Positions 27,142 through 34,931 of a DNA stretch of 64,000 bases are shown piece by piece (position 1 is the first letter of the stretch; every line of letters starts with the position of its first letter). The notes below the pieces were generated by a model, which did no database searches, was not told the DNA's origin, and saw only the letters and a list, made by a program, of their open reading frames with translations. The stretch comes from Cyclobacterium lianum (GTDB lineage Bacteria > Bacteroidota > Bacteroidia > Cytophagales > Cyclobacteriaceae): the NCBI RefSeq assembly GCF_900143075.1, contig NZ_FRCY01000005.1:372001-436000 (forward strand), in the 5' to 3' direction. The translations under genes were made by a program, and so were the position numbers.

Positions 27142-27729
27142 TCAAAATCTATATCGTGCACCGACTGCACCCTGAACTTTCAAATGTCCCAATCGATTCA
27201 TCAATTCCATGAGAAGCCCCATTTCAGCGAAAGCCTCCACGGGAAAATCTGCAAACAAATACGCCGCTCCAAAAAAACCCTCCGGACCTAAATCTATATC
27301 AGACCGCTCTGCAACACGACCCGAGGATTGCTCCTCCGGATTTGGGGTGTGGTAAAAGTAGCTAACAGCCACATTCCTCAATTGTACCCCCAGCCCGGCA
27401 TATCCTTTTAAATTGCCTTCTGTAATTCCAAACTCATTGTTAATTGATTCCTGATAAGCAAGCCTGGCTTGTAAGGACAAGGCACCGGAAACCTGCTGAC
27501 CATCGTATATGGCAGAACTAAATGGCTTATTTTGATCGAAGGTTCTCCGGTAGTACTGGCTGCTATTCGGACTTCCTCTGCCGATAATTACTTCTGCCGC
27601 ATAATTCTCATTTAAATCTGTTTTCGCCGAGATACCATAGGGGTCCCCTAACCTCAGGCCTGCCTGGTAATTCTGTCCATAACCATCCCATGCGAAGAGC
27701 ATCAGGATCATGAAAAAAAACTGTTTCAT
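27142..27729 (-). CDS. Secreted beta-barrel-like protein, function unknown
   Basis: About 195 residues from the ATG at 27729. A signal peptide (MKQFFFMILMLFAWDGYGQ) is followed by a short barrel-like sequence with alternating hydrophobic residues: YQAGLRLGDPYGISAKTDL, NYAAEVIIGRG, LSLQARLAYQESI, GYAGLGVQLRNVAVSYFYH, FFGAAYLFADF and a C-terminal GARYRF ending in phenylalanine, as expected of an outer membrane barrel. No functional family is recognised. Downstream partner is the GyrI-like protein. Confidence 0.65.
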   Translation of the reverse strand: MKQFFFMILMLFAWDGYGQNYQAGLRLGDPYGISAKTDLNENYAAEVIIGRGSPNSSQYYRRTFDQNKPFSSAIYDGQQVSGALSLQARLAYQESINNEFGITEGNLKGYAGLGVQLRNVAVSYFYHTPNPEEQSSGRVAERSDIDLGPEGFFGAAYLFADFPVEAFAEMGLLMELMNRLGHLKVQGAVGARYRF

Positions 27730-27843
27730 AAATGATAACAATACGATTTCTAAATGCTAACTGAACTTCCAACGAGGCTTACCTGGCTGATGTTACAATA
27801 GGGTGCGAAACTTTTTAAAACCCACCAGAAACCGGAAAAAAAA

Positions 27844-29619
27844 TCAGCCAATGACCATGGTTTTGAGTTGCATTTGATGTAGCTGTGCATAATACCCATC
27901 CCGCTTAAGCAGGGTTTCGTGTGTACCTTCCTCAACAATTTCTCCTTTGTGCAATACAATTATTTTTTCTGCCTTTTGTATAGTAGAAAGCCGGTGGGCA
28001 ATGATGATGGCGGTCCTTCCCTGCATCATTTTTTCGATTGCTGCCTGTATGAGTTCCTCAGTTTCGGTATCCACAGATGAAGTAGCCTCGTCCAATATGA
28101 TGATCTCCGGGTCGTACACCATGGCCCGTACGAATGAAATGAGTTGTCTTTGTCCTACGGAAAGGGTACCACCCCGCTCTTTCACATCGTAATCCAGCCC
28201 TCCGGGCAGGCGTTCTATAAATTTCCTGGCCCCCACCAGGTCTGCCGCATGCATTACCTGTTCCCGCGAAATATCGGGATTACCCAGGGTGATGTTCTGA
28301 AAAATTGTATCTGAAAACAGAAATACATCCTGTAAAACCACACCCACATGTTTTCTCAGCGTAGACAGCTCAAATGAATCAACGGGTTTGCCATCTATTT
28401 TAATTTGTCCCTTATTGGTATCATAAAAACGGCTGATCAGGTTTATTGTGGATGATTTACCCGCTCCTGTAGCGCCTACCAGGGCGACAGTTTCCCCATG
28501 TTGAACCTCAAAACTGATATCTTTCAACACCCAATCTTCCTTCTCATAGGCAAACCAAACCTTCTCAAAAGCAATATCTCCCTTAAGTTTCTCCGGCATA
28601 TGGCTGCCTTCATTAGGGATCTGTCCGTTATTCTCCAGAATAGCAAAAATCCGGGATGAACTCACCACTCCCATTTGCAGGGTATTGAAGCGATCGGCAA
28701 TCATGCGAATGGGGCGAAAAAACAACTGGAGGTACATGATAAAGGAAATCAAGACGCCCACTTTAAGCTGCATATCAAATACCCCCGTAGCCCCATACCA
28801 AACCACCAGTCCGATACCTATGGCCTGTATGATCTCTGCTACAGGATAGTAAATGGAATAATACATCACCGATTTCAAATGGGCCTGCCGGTGCTCCTTA
28901 TTGATCGCCTTGAATTTTTCGTACTCCCGGTCTTCCCTGTTGAATACCTGAATGATATTCATTCCGGTAATGTGCTCCTGTAAAAAAGAATTCAGATTGG
29001 AAACGGCGTTTCTTACATCATTGAAAGATACTTTCACTTTTTCCTTAAAAACGTAAGTAGAGATAATCAGCAAGGGTAATGTACACAAACTCACCAAGGT
29101 AAGCTTCCAATCCACATAAAACATTACCGCCAGGATAGACACCAATTGCAACAAGTCACCGATAATCTCTGCCAGACCCTGGCTGAACACATCTGAAAGC
29201 GTTTCCACATCGGAAATATTCCGGGTCACCAATCTCCCTATGGGAGTATTGTCAAAATATTTCAGGCGCATTTTTAACAAGTGCCTGTATAGCCTGGTCC
29301 TGATATCCCTGATGATCACCTGGCCTATCCAGCCGGAAAGGTAGGTATGGCCAAACTGGACAACAGCATGCAAAACCAATAATCCTACCAAAAAATACAT
29401 CATGGTAACCAATCCATCTGCGTCCCCCAGCGCCACATAATCATCAATAGCAATCTGAATCAACAGGGGTCTGGATGGTGCCAATACTGCCAACAGCAGC
29501 GTCAGCAGTACCAAAAGATAGAAACGCTGCTTGTAAGGGTTGACAAACTGATATAGCTTTTTCAACACCCTGGTATCAATGATGTCTCCGCTTTTTACAT
29601 TTTCTTTCTCCAGTCCCAA
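27844..29619 (-). CDS. ABC exporter, MsbA-like half-transporter
   Basis: A 591-residue fusion of a six-helix membrane domain (about 25-320) and an ATPase domain. Nucleotide-site motifs are GATGAGKSS (Walker A), LSVGQRQLI (signature, with Val in place of the usual Gly) and IIILDEATSSVD (Walker B). The H-loop is IIIAHRLSTI. It should act as a homodimer exporting lipid, peptide or drug; the substrate is not predictable. The frame has only a TTG at 29619 as an early start; the next ATG would remove part of the first helices, so TTG is chosen. It follows truA after 11 bases. Confidence 0.9.
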   Translation of the reverse strand: MGLEKENVKSGDIIDTRVLKKLYQFVNPYKQRFYLLVLLTLLLAVLAPSRPLLIQIAIDDYVALGDADGLVTMMYFLVGLLVLHAVVQFGHTYLSGWIGQVIIRDIRTRLYRHLLKMRLKYFDNTPIGRLVTRNISDVETLSDVFSQGLAEIIGDLLQLVSILAVMFYVDWKLTLVSLCTLPLLIISTYVFKEKVKVSFNDVRNAVSNLNSFLQEHITGMNIIQVFNREDREYEKFKAINKEHRQAHLKSVMYYSIYYPVAEIIQAIGIGLVVWYGATGVFDMQLKVGVLISFIMYLQLFFRPIRMIADRFNTLQMGVVSSSRIFAILENNGQIPNEGSHMPEKLKGDIAFEKVWFAYEKEDWVLKDISFEVQHGETVALVGATGAGKSSTINLISRFYDTNKGQIKIDGKPVDSFELSTLRKHVGVVLQDVFLFSDTIFQNITLGNPDISREQVMHAADLVGARKFIERLPGGLDYDVKERGGTLSVGQRQLISFVRAMVYDPEIIILDEATSSVDTETEELIQAAIEKMMQGRTAIIIAHRLSTIQKAEKIIVLHKGEIVEEGTHETLLKRDGYYAQLHQMQLKTMVIG

Positions 29620-29630
29620 TGTGCTATGGT

Positions 29631-30386
29631 TTAGATAAAAATTTGTCGGGGATAATGTACTTCAGACAAATAAAGTCCCTGTGCCGGAACCGCTATTCCT
29701 GCTTTGCTCCGGTCTTTACTTTTGATAATGGCAGCAAATTGTGCCATGTCCACTTGTCTCCTGCCCACTTGAACCAAGGTTCCCACGATGGCCCTTACCA
29801 TGCCCCGCAAAAACCTGTTCGCCTTAATATGAAATATCAATCCATGGCTTGTTTGTTCCCAAAAGGCACTTTTTATTTCACAGTCAAAACCCTTAACACC
29901 GGTCTTTGTTTTACTGAAACATTCAAAGTCCTGTTTGCCCAATAAGAGCGCTGCAGCCGATTCCATGGCCGCGAGATCCAAATCATAATAGCAATGCCAG
30001 GCACGTCCGGCCTGAAATGGATCCTTTCTGAAGCATATGTGGTATTCATACCTCCTCCATAATGCATCAAATCTGGCGTGGGCATTGCTGCGAACGGCCA
30101 AAACGTCAAAAACTGCAATATCACCTGCCAATAAACCATTTAAACGCTTTAAAAATTCCCCTTTATGCACTTCTTCCCCGATATCAAAATGGGCAAATTG
30201 CTGCCGGGCGTGTACTCCGGTATCGGTCCTGCCACTCCCCATGATGCTAATCCCGGTCCGAAACAAGGTGGATAGCGCCACCTGGATACTTTCCTGCACT
30301 GAGGATGCGTTTGCCTGCACCTGCCAGCCATGATAATTGCTCCCATTATAGGCAAGCTCAATAAAATATCGCCTTGCGTTTGTCAT
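29631..30386 (-). CDS. truA: tRNA pseudouridine(38-40) synthase
   Basis: A 251-residue TruA enzyme, which converts uridines at positions 38-40 of the tRNA anticodon arm to pseudouridine. The catalytic aspartate is D55 in GSGRTDTGVHARQQ. Other landmarks are the N-terminal YNGSNYHGWQ, RYEYHI, and NRFLRGMVRAIVGTLVQVGRR near the C-terminus. Length is normal. It is divergent from the DUF4293 gene and probably cotranscribed with the ABC exporter downstream. A TAACTTTG -7-like element lies at 30395-30402. Confidence 0.96.
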   Translation of the reverse strand: MTNARRYFIELAYNGSNYHGWQVQANASSVQESIQVALSTLFRTGISIMGSGRTDTGVHARQQFAHFDIGEEVHKGEFLKRLNGLLAGDIAVFDVLAVRSNAHARFDALWRRYEYHICFRKDPFQAGRAWHCYYDLDLAAMESAAALLLGKQDFECFSKTKTGVKGFDCEIKSAFWEQTSHGLIFHIKANRFLRGMVRAIVGTLVQVGRRQVDMAQFAAIIKSKDRSKAGIAVPAQGLYLSEVHYPRQIFI

Positions 30387-30490
30387 GTCAGCTGCAAAGT
30401 TAAAAATATAGCCCTATATCAGGTTGGATTTTCCGTATTCCTTGCGAAAATTCAAATAACCCGTTTTCTTTGTCAAAAGATTTAAAATAT

Positions 30491-30970
30491 ATGATTCAAA
30501 GGATCCAGTCCATATTTCTTCTGCTGGTAGCGGTAGCGATGGTTACCGCCGTTTGTACCCCTATCTGGCTGCAGGTAAATGCCATGCAAAACCAAACCAT
30601 GGAAATGACCGCCTGGTACATCACGATCAGAGATCTTCCACAGGAAAACATTGCTACACAAACCAGTAATTTTTACATCGGGATCATGGCAATATTGGCT
30701 GCATGCCTGGCCATTTACAGCTTGTTTCAGTTCAAAAACAGGAAGACACAACTCATGTTAAACATGATCAACGCCCTGCTGATGGGGATAACGCTCGGAC
30801 TGGTGGTATACACCAGCTACCAGGCCAATATGGATTTCAATCCTGCCGTAAGCGGTGTCTTCGTTTTGGGGTTTTACGCCATAGCATTTGGCCTCGTGAT
30901 GAACCTGTTTGCCAATCGGTTTATCAGGAAAGATGAAATGCTCATCCGCTCTGTTGACCGGATCAGGTAG
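30491..30970 (+). CDS. DUF4293 family membrane protein
   Basis: A 159-residue integral membrane protein from the ATG at 30491 (MIQRIQSIFLLL), the typical start of DUF4293 in Bacteroidota. Four hydrophobic helices are visible: about residues 5-25, 58-75, 85-105 and 118-138. The function of the family is unknown. An upstream ATG at 30470 would add seven poorly fitting residues. It is alone on this strand and followed by the GC-rich foldable region. Confidence 0.85.
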   Translation: MIQRIQSIFLLLVAVAMVTAVCTPIWLQVNAMQNQTMEMTAWYITIRDLPQENIATQTSNFYIGIMAILAACLAIYSLFQFKNRKTQLMLNMINALLMGITLGLVVYTSYQANMDFNPAVSGVFVLGFYAIAFGLVMNLFANRFIRKDEMLIRSVDRIR

Positions 30971-30988
30971 CACTTTTCATTGATGGAC

Positions 30989-31200
30989 CGTACCCGGGAA
31001 TCCCCATCCCCATAGAACCGGATGGATCCGACTGGTAAAAAGGACCGGTATGAAGTAAAACTACCAGTAACTGGGGACTGTCCTCATCCAGGGTACGCGC
31101 CAGTGAGAGCAGGAACGGCAGCCGTACGAAGCAAACCAGACCTATACCTGATAAAGCAGCGATGTTAGAGCAGCCGCTCAGGCGGGTAATGTTACGCTAA
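30989..31200 (+). other. GC-rich foldable intergenic region, possible structured RNA leader
   Basis: This 210-base region is richer in GC than its surroundings and full of paired segments on the plus strand: CGTACCC (30989-30995) with GGGTACG (31091-31097); CGGA with TCCG (31019-31030); ACTGGT with ACCGGT (31031-31049); TCCCC (31001-31005) with GGGGA (31073-31077); CAGG (31110-31113) with CCTG (31147-31150) enclosing the hairpin ACGG/CCGT (31115-31125); GAGC with GCTC (31168-31179). Some blocks resemble a cobalamin riboswitch in order (GGGAATCC, GGACTGTCC, GCCAGTG, ATACCTG), but the invariant GCAAC is missing. It precedes the cystathionine gamma-synthase-like gene. I cannot assign it to a known RNA. 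Confidence 0.35.
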
Positions 31201-31250
31201 TGTCTTTCTGCCTGCATTCGCAGGATTGTAGCAAGCAAATTATTGTCATT

Positions 31251-32357
31251 ATGAAATTGGAAACCAAAGCGGTTCACGGGGGCAACCAGGTCAGCGACCC
31301 CACAAAACCTGTCATACAACCCATCACCCTATCCAGCACCTTTGGACATCAGGAGGATTCGATGGTATACAGTCGCCTGGACAACCCCAATCGCAAATCT
31401 CTGGAAAATGTCATGTCTGCCTTGGAAAACGGGGCCGATGCAGCAGCTTTTTCTTCTGGCAACGCTGCTGCCAATGCCGTATTTCAGGCACTACCGGCAG
31501 ACGCCCATATCATCGCTCCCGATGACATGTACCATGGACTGAAAACATTATTGCTCAACGTGTTTAAACATAAAATAGCGGTGGATTTTGTAGACCTCAC
31601 CAAACCCGAGTCTGTAGCCGCTGCTATACGGACCAATACCCGCTTGCTTTGGATAGAAACGCCCTCCAATCCCTTACTTAAAATTTCCGATATACAGACC
31701 TTATCCGGGCTGGCTAAAGAAAACGGCATTATGGTCGCCTGTGACAGCACTTTTGCCAGCCCGGTATTTCAGCAACCGATCAGTCTGGGAGCAGATCTGG
31801 TGATGCACAGCAACACCAAGTATATTGGTGGGCACAGTGATATCATAGGCGGTATTTTGATCACCAAAGAACAAAATAGCTTCTGGCAACAGATCAGGGA
31901 TGTCCAAGCATTAGGCGGAGCAGTTCCTTCTCCATTTGATACGTATTTTCTGTGCAGGAGCATCAAAACGCTCCCCTATCGCATGCAGGCGCATGCAGCC
32001 AATGCAGCAAAAATTGCGGAATACCTGAACGGACATCAGTCCGTCGAAAAAGTATATTATCCGGGTTTAACAGAGCACGAAGGTCACCGTATAGCAAGTT
32101 CCCAGATGCAGGGATTTGGCGGAATGTTGTCATTTGTCATCAAAGGTACTGCCGATGATGCCGACAAATTTATTGATAAACTGCGCTACTTCACCAATGC
32201 TACCAGCCTGGGGGGAGTGGAGAGTCTCATAGAAAGGCGATCCAGGGTACAGGGCGTAACCCCGGGAATACCGGAACAGTTGATCCGGATGTCAGTAGGG
32301 ATAGAAAATATCGGGGATTTGCTGGAAGACCTCGAGCAGGGCTTATCTGGGTTTTAG
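31251..32357 (+). CDS. Cystathionine gamma-synthase-like PLP enzyme
   Basis: About 368 residues from the ATG at 31251; the frame opens earlier but MKLETKAVHGG is the normal family start. It belongs to the Cys/Met metabolism PLP family (trans-sulfuration). Landmarks are YSRLDNPNR, AAAFSSGNAAANAVF, the aspartate in VACDSTFASPVF that contacts the cofactor, and the cofactor lysine in HSNTKYIGGHSD near residue 190; the C-terminus has GGVESLIERRS and GIPEQLIRMSVGIE. It could be cystathionine gamma-synthase, a gamma-lyase or an O-acylhomoserine sulfhydrylase; sequence inspection does not separate these. The stop overlaps that of the convergent bactofilin by 4 bases. Confidence 0.9.
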   Translation: MKLETKAVHGGNQVSDPTKPVIQPITLSSTFGHQEDSMVYSRLDNPNRKSLENVMSALENGADAAAFSSGNAAANAVFQALPADAHIIAPDDMYHGLKTLLLNVFKHKIAVDFVDLTKPESVAAAIRTNTRLLWIETPSNPLLKISDIQTLSGLAKENGIMVACDSTFASPVFQQPISLGADLVMHSNTKYIGGHSDIIGGILITKEQNSFWQQIRDVQALGGAVPSPFDTYFLCRSIKTLPYRMQAHAANAAKIAEYLNGHQSVEKVYYPGLTEHEGHRIASSQMQGFGGMLSFVIKGTADDADKFIDKLRYFTNATSLGGVESLIERRSRVQGVTPGIPEQLIRMSVGIENIGDLLEDLEQGLSGF

Positions 32358-32821
32358 TCATCTATCTTGACCATTTCCTTGCCAGAGGGAGCAGTTGTAT
32401 GTCTTTTTTCGAGACCTTTATGTCCGGCATCGCTGGTTTCGGAATCCTTGCTTTCACTGTTTTTCTTTGGTTTAGACAGCGTCACCTCCATATCAGCGCC
32501 CGACTCAATTTCTATTTTTCCGGAATAAACATTTCCTCTCATCCTGGCTTCGGCCGTAAATCTGGCTAGTTCATTTACAAATATATCGCCCTTGACCTCC
32601 CCCATCACGCAAATTTCAGAAGCCCGGATATTGCCAATGATTTTTCCGGATATTCCCACAATCACCTTTTTTCCAGTAGTAACATCCCCAAGGACATCGC
32701 CTTCGATCCGGATATCACTGCTTGCTTCTACATTGCCTTTGATATTTAATCCCGGTGCAAAAACTGAAGTTGCGCTAGCCATTTCCATTTCTTCCTGAAT
32801 TTTTCGTTCTTTAGTCCACAT
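32354..32821 (-). CDS. Bactofilin, copy 1
   Basis: A 155-residue bactofilin. The central domain (about residues 20-110) is a right-handed beta-helix built of short repeats: GNVEASSDIRIEGDVLG, KVIVGISGKIIGNIRA, CVMGEVKGDIFV and ARMRGNVYSGKIEI. Bactofilins polymerise without nucleotide into membrane-linked filaments that position cell-wall or motility factors. The C-terminal tail (about 115-155) is charged and probably disordered. A second bactofilin is encoded at 47009-47575 beside an actin-like protein. A TATATTTG element lies at 32898-32905. Confidence 0.92.
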   Translation of the reverse strand: MWTKERKIQEEMEMASATSVFAPGLNIKGNVEASSDIRIEGDVLGDVTTGKKVIVGISGKIIGNIRASEICVMGEVKGDIFVNELARFTAEARMRGNVYSGKIEIESGADMEVTLSKPKKNSESKDSETSDAGHKGLEKRHTTAPSGKEMVKIDD

Positions 32822-32957
32822 AAGGTCAACTGCTCATTTGATTTTATTTATTCCATACCACCGGCAATATATCAGTTGTAATCGACCAGAGGTCAGGCAA
32901 ATATAAAAAATAATGGCTAAAATTCTTAGTATACCGGGCGAAATGAATCTGCTCAGC

Positions 32958-34496
32958 TTATCCTGCCCAGCCCTCTCTGTCAAGACTTCGGTATTGAATG
33001 GCTTCGGCCAGGTGCTCTACCCTGATTTCAGCGGATCCATTCAAATCTGCAATGGTCCTGGACACTTTTAGAATTCGGTCATAGGCCCTGGCTGAGAGCC
33101 CTAACCTTTCCATCGCCGTTTTCAGCAGGGTTTTCCCGGCCTGATTGATTTTACATATTTCTTTGACCATGTGAGAGGGCATCATCGCATTACAATGCAC
33201 GTCGGCATTTTCGTTAAACCTTTTCAATTGCCGCTCCCTGGCTCTGCCTACCCGCTCCCGAATGGATTTGCTGGATTCTGACCGGGCTTCAGATGTCATC
33301 TCATCGAAATTCACCGGGGTCACTTCCACATGCAGGTCAATTCTGTCCAAGAGGGGACCACTCACTTTATTGAGGTATTTCTGTACCACTCCCGGTCCGC
33401 AGACACATTCCTTTTCAGGATGGTTGTAAAACCCGCAGGGACAGGGATTCATACTTGCGATCAGCATGAAATTGGCGGGGAAGTCCACAGAAATTTTGGC
33501 TCTCGAAATGGTCACTTTTCTTTCTTCCAGTGGCTGCCGCATCACTTCCAGTACAGTTCGCTTGAATTCCGGCAACTCATCCAAAAAGAGTACACCATTG
33601 TGCGAAAGGGATATTTCACCGGGCTGTGGATTGCCCCCACCACCGACCAATGCGACATCGCTGATGGTATGATGAGGAGAACGAAAAGGCCTGCGAGCTA
33701 CAAGCGATGCTTCCGGACCGAGTTTCCCAGCCACGGAATGAATTTTGGTTGTTTCCAGGGCCTCCTGAAGGCTTAGGGGAGGCAATATGGAAGGCAATCG
33801 TTTTGCCAGCATGGTTTTTCCGGCTCCGGGAGGACCTATCATGATCACATTGTGCCCACCAGCCGCAGCAATTTCCATGGCCCGCTTGATATTTTCCTGA
33901 CCCTGCACATCAGCAAAGTCGAAGTCATAATCTTCCATGGAGTTGTAAAAAATATTTCTCGTATCTGTCACCAGGGGGGAGATTTCCTCTTTCCCTTCTA
34001 AAAAATGAATGGCTTCCTGAAGGGTCTCCACACCGATAATGTCCAGTTTGTTGACGATGGAGGCCTCTCTTGCATTTTCCTTGGGCAAAATGAAGCCCTT
34101 AAAACCTCTTTTCCTGGCTTCAATGGCAATGGGCAATACGCCCTTAATAGCGCGCAATTTCCCATCGAGTGAGAGTTCCCCCATGATCACATATTCTTCC
34201 AGAGCAGGAAAAAAAGATTGCTCTGAGGCTTGCAGAATACCCATAGCGATAGGTAAATCGTAGGAAGACCCCTCCTTTCTGATATCTGCCGGCGCCAGGT
34301 TGATCACCACCTTTTGCCGGGGCATCCGGTACCCGTAAAATTTCAATGCAGACTCTACCCTTTGCTGGCTTTCCTTTACTGCGCTATCGGGTAGGCCCAC
34401 CATATAAAAACTGGTCCCCTGACCCACATTGACTTCGATCGTGATCAGGTTTGCATCTACGCCGGATACGGCACTCCCAAAAGTTCTGGCTACCAT
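32958..34496 (-). CDS. YifB/ComM family Mg-chelatase-like AAA+ ATPase
   Basis: A 512-residue protein. The N-terminal Lon-protease-like domain (GVDANLITIEVNVGQG, GLPDSAVKESQQRV) is followed by a Mg-chelatase AAA+ domain with Walker A GPPGAGKTMLAKRL near residue 220, Walker B GVLFLDELPEF, and SMNPCPCGF with a cysteine-rich insert (ECVCG). The C-terminus carries the chelatase lid (GLSARAYDRILKVSRTIADL). The relative ComM is a hexameric helicase that promotes branch migration in natural transformation; a similar role in recombination is possible here. ATG start; single gene. Confidence 0.94.
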   Translation of the reverse strand: MVARTFGSAVSGVDANLITIEVNVGQGTSFYMVGLPDSAVKESQQRVESALKFYGYRMPRQKVVINLAPADIRKEGSSYDLPIAMGILQASEQSFFPALEEYVIMGELSLDGKLRAIKGVLPIAIEARKRGFKGFILPKENAREASIVNKLDIIGVETLQEAIHFLEGKEEISPLVTDTRNIFYNSMEDYDFDFADVQGQENIKRAMEIAAAGGHNVIMIGPPGAGKTMLAKRLPSILPPLSLQEALETTKIHSVAGKLGPEASLVARRPFRSPHHTISDVALVGGGGNPQPGEISLSHNGVLFLDELPEFKRTVLEVMRQPLEERKVTISRAKISVDFPANFMLIASMNPCPCGFYNHPEKECVCGPGVVQKYLNKVSGPLLDRIDLHVEVTPVNFDEMTSEARSESSKSIRERVGRARERQLKRFNENADVHCNAMMPSHMVKEICKINQAGKTLLKTAMERLGLSARAYDRILKVSRTIADLNGSAEIRVEHLAEAIQYRSLDREGWAG

Positions 34497-34542
34497 AAAT
34501 ACAGCTTCAAGTGAAAAATCTAATTCAGGCCAAAATCACATT

Positions 34543-34896
34543 TTATTTAAAATTTTCTCTGGGTTTGATGGCAGAAGAGTCTTTGTCCTCCGGCTGCTCG
34601 TCAATTTTCTTATCCATACGTTCCATCTTTACTCCTCGTTCCAGATCAAACACCAGCGCTTTCAATTCCTTCTTTTCCAGCTCCAATTTTCTGATCCGGC
34701 TGTTCAGACTGCTTAGGTGCCCCCAGCCCGTTCCCCAGGTAATCAAATAGACTACCAGGCCTGCCAACAACCAGGAAACTACCTCTGCTGCCTCCGGGCT
34801 TCCTCCCCACATCCTATCATAGGTCAGAAAATAAACGAGGCCCAGGCCGAAAAACAATGCCGTTAGAAGTTGAAATATGTTGCTGACTTTTTTCAT
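34543..34896 (-). CDS. Small membrane protein with coiled coil, unknown function
   Basis: A 117-residue protein with two membrane helices (about residues 8-25 and 38-56), followed by a coiled coil (SRIRKLELEKKELKALVFDLERGV) and an acidic, basic and probably disordered tail. No family is recognised. It lies 35 bases after the ABC exporter gene on the same strand and 46 before yifB, so the three may be cotranscribed. Codon use fits a real gene. Confidence 0.6.
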   Translation of the reverse strand: MKKVSNIFQLLTALFFGLGLVYFLTYDRMWGGSPEAAEVVSWLLAGLVVYLITWGTGWGHLSSLNSRIRKLELEKKELKALVFDLERGVKMERMDKKIDEQPEDKDSSAIKPRENFK

Positions 34897-34931
34897 AAAT
34901 CTGTTGATTAGGGTTTTCTTAACACAATATA

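Noticed and set aside
30989-31200. Cobalamin riboswitch, SAM riboswitch or RNase P RNA in the GC-rich region
   Set aside because: The SAM-I core is absent. The cobalamin-like blocks lack the conserved GCAAC and a proper B12 box. A GAGGACAGTCC stretch on the minus strand recalls the RNase P start, but the rest of that RNA is missing and the region is too short. It is kept only as an unassigned structured candidate.
30963-31200. A 77-codon minus-strand open frame between DUF4293 and the trans-sulfuration gene
   Set aside because: It has no start codon after the preceding stop except a late ATG, and no recognisable domain. It is probably a side effect of high GC content.
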